From assembly GCA_026418755.1 (NCBI GenBank), contig JAOAAR010000015.1, positions 3,140-14,048 on the forward strand: a DNA stretch of 10,909 nucleotides. Direction: 5' to 3'. Below, in pieces: positions 7,090 through 10,909 of the stretch. The notes under the pieces were generated by a model, which saw nothing but the letters and a program-made list of their open reading frames with translations, did no database searches and was not told the origin of the DNA. Source of the DNA: Planctomycetota bacterium (GTDB taxonomy: Bacteria; Planctomycetota; SKW154). Numbering within the stretch: the first letter of the stretch is position 1; each line of letters opens with the position of its first letter. The position numbers were made by a program, and so were the translations under genes.

Positions 7090-7695
7090 TTGCAGGAGGG
7101 TGCGAGGAAAGAGAAGCGTCCTCAGACTCTTTTCGGTCGCATTGCGGTTGAATTGGGTTTTATCAACGCTGAACAGTTGAGCGAGTGCGTAAGACTACAG
7201 GGGCAGACCAATCCACGCAAACGGCTGGGAGAGATTATGTTGGAGAAAGGGTTTATAACGGTGGAGCAACTTGCAGAAATTATACAGGTTCAACAACAAA
7301 GTCTAGCAGGGAATATGCGCTATGCAGAAGAGCATTTACAGGATTCTGTTATGGGTAAGATAGCGGTTAAAAAGGGTTACTGCACAGAGGAGCAAATCAA
7401 TGAAGCGTTGCGCGCTCAGGCTCTCCGTGAAGAGAGCGGAATATTCTGCCGTCTCGGAGAAATTTTGGTCGAGAAAGGGTTTCTTACCTCCGAGAAGGTT
7501 ATCGAGATACTCAAACTCCAGCGCAAAGAACTGATGGTTTGCACAGGATGTAAACGGAGATACAATGTGTTCCGGTATGAACCTACGCAAACATACATCT
7601 GTAAGTACTGTAAGAAGCCACTCCAAATTCCAGAGGACTCAGACAATGTACAAGTAGACACTACTCTTTTCTTCGACGAAGGGAAAACTCAATAG
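7090..7695 (+). CDS. MshEN-like repeat protein with C-terminal zinc ribbon (copy A)
   Basis: The 201-residue protein starts at TTG behind GGGGGAG at 5 nt. It consists of four half-repeats of about 24 residues: 13-38 (FGRIAVELGFINAEQL), 44-69 (RLGEIMLEKGFITVEQL), 87-112 (MGKIAVKKGYCTEEQI) and 120-146 (RLGEILVEKGFLTSEKV). Half-repeats two and four carry the RLG...G...L...Q pattern of MshEN domains, which in GspE/PilB/MshE ATPases bind cyclic di-GMP. The C-terminus has CxxC-x16-CxxC (Cys151, 154, 171, 174), a likely zinc ribbon, then an acidic tail. No Walker motifs are present, so it is not a secretion ATPase. I infer a stand-alone ligand-sensing or adaptor protein; cyclic di-GMP binding is unproven. 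The next gene is a paralogue. Confidence 0.85.
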   Translation: MQEGARKEKRPQTLFGRIAVELGFINAEQLSECVRLQGQTNPRKRLGEIMLEKGFITVEQLAEIIQVQQQSLAGNMRYAEEHLQDSVMGKIAVKKGYCTEEQINEALRAQALREESGIFCRLGEILVEKGFLTSEKVIEILKLQRKELMVCTGCKRRYNVFRYEPTQTYICKYCKKPLQIPEDSDNVQVDTTLFFDEGKTQ

Positions 7696-7721
7696 GGGCA
7701 AGGTGAGCAAGGAAGAAGCGC

Positions 7722-8279
7722 ATGATAGTGCCAAAAGAACTACAGTTCGCTAGAATCGCACTAAGAGACGGTAAGATAAGCAAGGAGCAGTTTAACACTG
7801 TCCTTAAAATCCAAAAGGAACAACTTTTTTACGAATCTACAGGAAGGATTATGGTGAGGCTCGGATATCTCACAAAAGAAGATGTTGTGAGAATTCTGAA
7901 CAAACAGATAGAGGAGTTTGAGAACGCAACATCTACGGCAACTACGCGAGAGACGCTTTTCGGAGCAATTGCGGTTATGAAACGGTTTGTTACGCTGGCG
8001 CAAGTAGAGGAATGTCTCAAAGAGCAGCGGCGTCTCCGCAGGCTCGGGCTTTATATGCGATTGGGAGAGATTCTTGTTTCGAAAAACTATATCACTATGG
8101 AACAGATTCTTGAGGTTTTGCAGCAGCAGAAGACGAACATAAAGGAGTGCCCTTCTTGCGGAAGGGCTTACAATGTCACAACATTCTCTTCCACAAAGGA
8201 GCAGTTTTGTCCTGCCTGCAACACGCTTTTAAGAGACGCAAAAGACCTGCGCAGCCCCAAAGTTGATGGCGGATTGTAG
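7722..8279 (+). CDS. MshEN-like repeat protein with C-terminal zinc ribbon (copy B, paralogue)
   Basis: The 185-residue protein has the same plan as its neighbour: half-repeats at about 8-33, 40-64, 79-104 and 113-138, then a zinc ribbon with Cys143, 146, 163 and 166 in the identical CxxC-x16-CxxC spacing, and shared sequence GRAYNV against RRYNV. The RLG motif is kept only at 113-115, and the following conserved glycine is Asn122, so the ligand-binding face looks partly degenerate compared with copy A. ATG at 7722 follows GGAAG at 6 nt, 26 bases after the stop of copy A. This is probably an old tandem duplication whose copies now have different jobs, perhaps as a heterodimer. It is the last gene of the unit; no hairpin terminator is visible directly after it. 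Confidence 0.83.
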   Translation: MIVPKELQFARIALRDGKISKEQFNTVLKIQKEQLFYESTGRIMVRLGYLTKEDVVRILNKQIEEFENATSTATTRETLFGAIAVMKRFVTLAQVEECLKEQRRLRRLGLYMRLGEILVSKNYITMEQILEVLQQQKTNIKECPSCGRAYNVTTFSSTKEQFCPACNTLLRDAKDLRSPKVDGGL

Positions 8280-8351
8280 TCTTTTGTCTCTTTTGCATCG
8301 TTTAACGAAAGGTGTGGAGTGAAAAATCTTCTATCCTGCACGCGATTCTTC

Positions 8352-8380
8352 TTGACTTTACCTTCGGTAGGTGTTACACT
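8352..8380 (+). promoter_or_regulatory. Promoter of the trp operon
   Basis: TTGACT (8352-8357) and TACACT (8375-8380) are separated by exactly 17 bases. Transcription would begin near 8387, about 30 bases before the leader-peptide ATG. The preceding stretch 8280-8351 holds nothing else I can recognise. No palindromic TrpR-like operator is obvious over the -10 or -35, consistent with control by attenuation. Confidence 0.75.
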
Positions 8381-8416
8381 CCCTTTGATTTTTGGATTTT
8401 ATATATGGGGAGACGG

Positions 8417-8485
8417 ATGCCGAGTCACAGAGTTATATTTGCCGACGCCAGCGGACGATGCTGGTACTGGTGGTATACTCTGTGA
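8417..8485 (+). CDS. trpL: trp operon leader peptide, 22 codons
   Basis: ATG at 8417 follows GGGGAG at 4 nt and opens a 22-codon frame ending in TGA at 8483. The C-terminal part reads RCWYWWYTL: three Trp codons (8462, 8468, 8471) interleaved with two Tyr codons. Trp is otherwise rare, so three in six codons directly upstream of the antiterminator arms is diagnostic of a trp leader. It is a sensor rather than a functional product: stalling at the Trp codons for lack of charged tRNA-Trp leaves segment 2 free, while a ribosome at the stop codon covers it. The sequence does not resemble the E. coli leader beyond the Trp run. A Tyr contribution to stalling is possible. Confidence 0.87.
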   Translation: MPSHRVIFADASGRCWYWWYTL

Positions 8486-8558
8486 TTTGGTAAAGGTCTT
8501 CCTTAATCTCTGAAATTCACCTTTACCTGAAACATCAAAGAAGACCTGTTACCAAATC
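8420..8558 (+). promoter_or_regulatory. trp attenuator: 1:2 hairpin and 2:3 antiterminator
   Basis: Segment 1 (8420-8433, CCGAGTCACAGAGT) pairs with 8477-8490 over 14 bp, including two G-U pairs, enclosing the Trp codons. Segment 2 (8484-8501, GATTTGGTAAAGGTCTTC) pairs with segment 3 (8540-8558) over 18 bp with one bulged G at 8548. The two are mutually exclusive because they share 8484-8490. A ribosome stalled at the Trp codons disrupts 1:2 and permits 2:3, which blocks the terminator. A ribosome that reaches the stop at 8483-8485 would cover most of segment 2. Without translation, 1:2 forms and the terminator follows. Pairing was checked base by base; folding energies were not computed. Confidence 0.85.
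8489..8527 (+). promoter_or_regulatory. Additional competing hairpin in the trp leader
   Basis: GGTAAAGGT (8489-8497) and ACCTTTACC (8519-8527) are perfectly complementary over 9 bp with a 21-base loop. The 5' arm lies inside segment 2, so this helix excludes both 1:2 and 2:3. It would form before segment 3 is transcribed and could serve as a temporary holder or pause hairpin. Its role is inferred. Confidence 0.6.
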
Positions 8559-8587
8559 ATTTTTTGGTAGCAGGTCTTCTTTTATTT
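8540..8587 (+). terminator. Rho-independent terminator of the trp attenuator (3:4)
   Basis: The arms 8540-8556 and 8563-8579 pair over 17 bp with a single G-U pair (T8549:G8570) and a 6-base loop, extended by three A-T pairs into the downstream U-tract TTTTATTT (8580-8587). Termination here would give a leader RNA of about 200 bases. It precedes trpE by 20 bases. The 5' arm is also the antiterminator's 3' strand, so this terminator is conditional. Confidence 0.93.
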
Positions 8588-8607
8588 GGGAGTTAGGAGA
8601 GAAAAAG

Positions 8608-10035
8608 ATGGATAGAGACGGATGTGAAAAGAAAAGAGTTCTACAGGTAGTTTCATCAGAACTGCCTGCCGACTTGGAGACTCCTGTCTCGGCATTTCTG
8701 AAGTTGCGGGAAATAGGAGCGAGTTTTCTGTTAGAGAGCGCTGAAAGCGTGGACAGATTAGGGAGATTTTCTTTCATCGGGTTTCCATCGAAGCGGACTC
8801 TGGTTGCTGAAGAAAACAGTGTTATCTATCGTGACGAAGAGAAAGAGAGGGTGGCAAGAAGCGATCCTCTTGATGTTTTGAAGAGTGTATTCGGCTCGAC
8901 AGAAGTGATAGGAGAAGAAGACCGTCCAAGCATTCTTGGAGGTGCTGTTGGTTATGTCTCTTACGATTACATCAGACACCTTGAGAATATTCCTGAGAAG
9001 AGTAAAGGAGAAAGGAAAATCTCCTTGTGCGAATTTGACTTTGTCGAGACGCTTGTTGTCTTCGACCATCTTATGAGAAAGATGACGGTTTTTTCGCTGG
9101 TTCCGGAGAAAGAGAAGAAAGAACCTGTTCTTCATAAAGAGATTGTAGACGCATTGGAGAAACCGCTCGTTCACAGCAGACTTGGGCGGAACAGAAGAAG
9201 AGTCGAGTTTTTCTCCAACGCTTCTGCTGCAGAATACGCCGAAATGGTGAAGAAGGCAAAGCACTATATCAGAGAAGGTGACTGTTTTCAAATAGTCCTT
9301 TCTCGACGGCTTCGCGCTAACTTCGACGGAGACTGTTTCGACCTTTATCGCAGATTGAGAATGAGCAATCCTTCTCCTTATATGTTTTACTTTGAAAACA
9401 GAAGGAGAAGAGTGATAGGCTCTTCTCCTGAGGTTCTCGTTCGTTTGAACGGACGGCGTGCGTTTACCTCACCTATAGCAGGAACTCGCCGCCGAGGGGC
9501 CAGCAGAAAGCAGAACGGAGAACTCGCGGAGGAACTTCTTTCCAGTGAGAAGGAGAACGCCGAGCACTTTATGTTGATTGACCTGGCAAGGAATGACCTG
9601 GGGCGCGTGTGTAAATACGGCAGTGTCAGAGTGGAGAGTTTAAGGCGCATCGAGCGTTATTCTCATGTGATGCATATCGTCTCGGATGTTGAAGGAGAGT
9701 TAAGAGACGAGTGCGACCAGTTTGATCTGTTCCGAGCAGTGTTTCCCGCGGGTACGGTCACAGGTGCTCCGAAAGTGCGTGCTATGGAAATCATTGAGGA
9801 ACTGGAGAAAGAGCCGCGCGGTTTATACGCCGGGGCGGTTGGCTATTTTTCACCTTCAGGTGCTCTGGACACCTGCATTGCCATCAGAATGATTGTGGTT
9901 GAAGACGGGACCGCATATCTTCAAGCAGGTGCTGGTATAGTTGCCGATTCAGAACCTGAGAGGGAATATCAGGAGACTGAAGAGAAATTGATGGCACTTA
10001 AAGTAGCGATTGAAGCCTCTTCTGGAGGGATGTGA
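8608..10035 (+). CDS. trpE: Anthranilate synthase component I
   Basis: TrpE converts chorismate and ammonia (supplied by TrpG) to anthranilate and pyruvate, the committed step of tryptophan synthesis. The 475-residue length fits. Visible motifs are LLES (41-44), the region that binds feedback-inhibiting tryptophan; SSPEVLVRL; SPIAGTRRRG; the chorismate-site block ENAEHFMLIDLARNDLGRV (316-334); FPAGTVTGAPKVRAMEIIEE; YAGAVGYFS; DTCIAIRM and QAGAGIVADSEPEREYQET. These favour anthranilate synthase over aminodeoxychorismate synthase, which the trp leader and gene order confirm. Start ATG follows GGAG at 8 nt and lies 20 bases after the attenuator U-tract. The stop is one base before the trpG ATG, implying coupled translation and equal production of both subunits. 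Confidence 0.97.
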   Translation: MDRDGCEKKRVLQVVSSELPADLETPVSAFLKLREIGASFLLESAESVDRLGRFSFIGFPSKRTLVAEENSVIYRDEEKERVARSDPLDVLKSVFGSTEVIGEEDRPSILGGAVGYVSYDYIRHLENIPEKSKGERKISLCEFDFVETLVVFDHLMRKMTVFSLVPEKEKKEPVLHKEIVDALEKPLVHSRLGRNRRRVEFFSNASAAEYAEMVKKAKHYIREGDCFQIVLSRRLRANFDGDCFDLYRRLRMSNPSPYMFYFENRRRRVIGSSPEVLVRLNGRRAFTSPIAGTRRRGASRKQNGELAEELLSSEKENAEHFMLIDLARNDLGRVCKYGSVRVESLRRIERYSHVMHIVSDVEGELRDECDQFDLFRAVFPAGTVTGAPKVRAMEIIEELEKEPRGLYAGAVGYFSPSGALDTCIAIRMIVVEDGTAYLQAGAGIVADSEPEREYQETEEKLMALKVAIEASSGGM

Positions 10036-10036
10036 G

Positions 10037-10612
10037 ATGATACTCGTGATTGACAACTACGATTCGTTCACATACAACATCGTACAGGCGTTGGGCGCTC
10101 TTCACGGGGAAATTGTTGTCGTAAGGAACGACCGCATAACAGTTCCTGAGGCGAAAGAACTTGCTCCTTCATACCTTGTCATCTCGCCTGGACCTGGAAG
10201 ACCTGAGTCTGCCGGCGTCTCCAACCAACTGATAGAATCTTTTTGCGGAACGATTCCGATTATGGGAATCTGTCTTGGTCATCAATGCATAGCGCAGGTT
10301 TTCGGGGGCAGAGTGGTCAAGGCTGAACGCTTGCTTCACGGCAAGTCGTCCCGCATATATCACGACGGCTGCACGATATTTAAGGGGCTGCCGAATCCCA
10401 TCTCAGGGGGACGGTATCACTCTCTCATCGTTGATGAGAGGACATTACCATCTTGTCTTGAAGTCTCGGCATACACTGCCGAGGGCGAGATTATGGGAGT
10501 AAGACACAAACAGTTTCATGTGGAAGGGGTTCAGTTCCATCCTGAGTCTGTGCTGACTGAAGGCGGAAAGGCGATATTTCAGAATTTTCTGATGTTGGGG
10601 GCTAAAAAATGA
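10037..10612 (+). CDS. trpG: Anthranilate synthase component II, glutamine amidotransferase
   Basis: This class I amidotransferase hydrolyses glutamine and delivers ammonia to TrpE. The 191-residue protein shows IDNYDSFTYNIVQ at the N-terminus, the oxyanion motif SPGPGRPESAG (50-60), the nucleophile in GICLGHQ (Cys79) and the His168/Glu170 pair in VQFHPESVLTEGG. The ATG at 10037 follows GGAGG at 8 nt inside the end of trpE. A longer frame from a TTG at 10010 adds nine residues but overlaps trpE and has no ribosome site. The similar pabA product cannot be excluded from the sequence alone, but a second use in folate synthesis would not change the call. It overlaps trpD by an ATGA. Confidence 0.96.
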   Translation: MILVIDNYDSFTYNIVQALGALHGEIVVVRNDRITVPEAKELAPSYLVISPGPGRPESAGVSNQLIESFCGTIPIMGICLGHQCIAQVFGGRVVKAERLLHGKSSRIYHDGCTIFKGLPNPISGGRYHSLIVDERTLPSCLEVSAYTAEGEIMGVRHKQFHVEGVQFHPESVLTEGGKAIFQNFLMLGAKK

Positions 10613-10909
10613 TACAAGAAGCGATTGAGAGGCTGGTTGAAGGCTTTGATTTGAGTGAGATAGAGTCTTATGCAGTGATGAAAGAGATTATGAGAGGGGA
10701 TGCAACGGAGGCGCAGGTTGCTGCTTATCTATCTCTATTGTGCCATAAAGGGGAGACAGTCGATGAGATTTCAGGCAGTGTTCGGTGCGTTCGTGAATGT
10801 GCGGTGCCTGTGAGGTTGAAGGCTTCTGATGCTATTGACCTTTGCGGTACGGGTGGCGACGGGAGGCTCTCTTTCAACATATCCACTACAGCCGCTTTCG
10901 TAGTGGCGG
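10609..10909 (+). CDS. trpD: Anthranilate phosphoribosyltransferase (partial, C-terminus off the right edge)
   Basis: The first 100 residues are present. TrpD joins anthranilate to the ribose phosphate of PRPP. The helical N-terminal domain includes LSLLCHKGETVDEISG, and the PRPP-binding motif is CGTGGDG (79-85) followed by SFNISTTAAFVVA, both typical of the family. The ATG overlaps the trpG stop in ATGA, so translation is coupled; the only Shine-Dalgarno-like sequence is a weak GGGG about 6-8 nt upstream. trpC and the rest would lie beyond the window. Confidence 0.95.
   Translation, partial: MIQEAIERLVEGFDLSEIESYAVMKEIMRGDATEAQVAAYLSLLCHKGETVDEISGSVRCVRECAVPVRLKASDAIDLCGTGGDGRLSFNISTTAAFVVA

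Noticed and set aside
8280..8351. Terminator after the MshEN-like pair
   Set aside because: Only the short palindrome CGTTTAACG with no U-tract is present. I do not call a terminator here; readthrough into the trp leader is possible.
8458..8493. Alternative short leader frame starting ATG at 8458 (MLVLVVYSVIW)
   Set aside because: It has one Trp codon only and no Shine-Dalgarno site close upstream. The frame from 8417 has a good site, three Trp codons and correct positions relative to the hairpins.
8319..8513. 64-codon frame across the trp leader
   Set aside because: It overlaps the promoter, the trpL coding frame and the 1:2 hairpin, and its product shows no recognisable domain.
8387..8607. 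T-box riboswitch or TRAP-type control of trpE
   Set aside because: I see no T-box consensus (AGGGTGGNACCGCG-like) and no run of spaced GAG/UAG triplets. The leader peptide and three-way pairing explain the region.
10010..10036. Longer trpG start at TTG 10010
   Set aside because: The ATG at 10037 has a good GGAGG, and MILVIDNYDSF matches the family N-terminus.
1..10909. CRISPR arrays, tRNAs, rRNAs, insertion sequences
   Set aside because: Reading both strands I found no regular direct repeats with spacers, no cloverleaf candidate, no transposase motif and no flanking repeats.

Overview
The window looks like chromosomal DNA of a Gram-negative bacterium with an outer membrane. It encodes two lipoproteins, a protein ending in a predicted outer-membrane beta-barrel, and a WaaP/Kdo-type lipopolysaccharide kinase. 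Base composition is moderate (roughly 45-50% GC by eye). Genes are tightly packed with clear Shine-Dalgarno sites, and two genes need TTG starts. I cannot place the organism firmly. The mix of gene types would suit an uncultured lineage such as Planctomycetota or a relative, but that is a weak inference. I see no mobile element, tRNA, rRNA or CRISPR array.

Layout. (1) Positions 1-2093, minus strand: a two-gene unit. First comes a 515-residue protein with one inner-membrane helix, a coiled coil of about 230 residues and a beta-barrel-like C-terminus. Next comes a radical SAM protein that leaves the window at base 1. The radical SAM gene is on the minus strand and is cut by the window edge. (2) Positions 2094-2292: a divergent control region with one promoter for each direction. 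(3) Positions 2293-4908, plus strand: a protein with two tandem LPS-kinase domains, then a GT4-type glycosyltransferase, probably a lipopolysaccharide or surface-glycan pair. (4) Positions 4913-8279: a near-consensus promoter followed by five closely spaced genes. They encode a 105-residue orphan, a TPR lipoprotein, a lipoprotein with an FGE/SUMF fold but no catalytic cysteine pair, and two related proteins made of MshEN-like half-repeats plus a zinc ribbon. This could be an undescribed envelope-associated system. (5) Positions 8352-10909: a tryptophan operon, trpE-trpG-trpD, with trpD cut by the right edge.

The best-supported discovery is the trp leader at about 8352-8587. It has a strong promoter, a 22-codon leader peptide with three Trp codons among two Tyr codons just before its stop, and four RNA segments. 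These form a 14-bp 1:2 hairpin, an 18-bp 2:3 antiterminator and a 17-bp 3:4 terminator followed by a U-tract. This is a complete ribosome-mediated attenuator. Low charged tRNA-Trp should let anthranilate synthase (TrpE+TrpG) and anthranilate phosphoribosyltransferase (TrpD) be made. A further 9-bp hairpin competes for segment 2 and may add a timing step.
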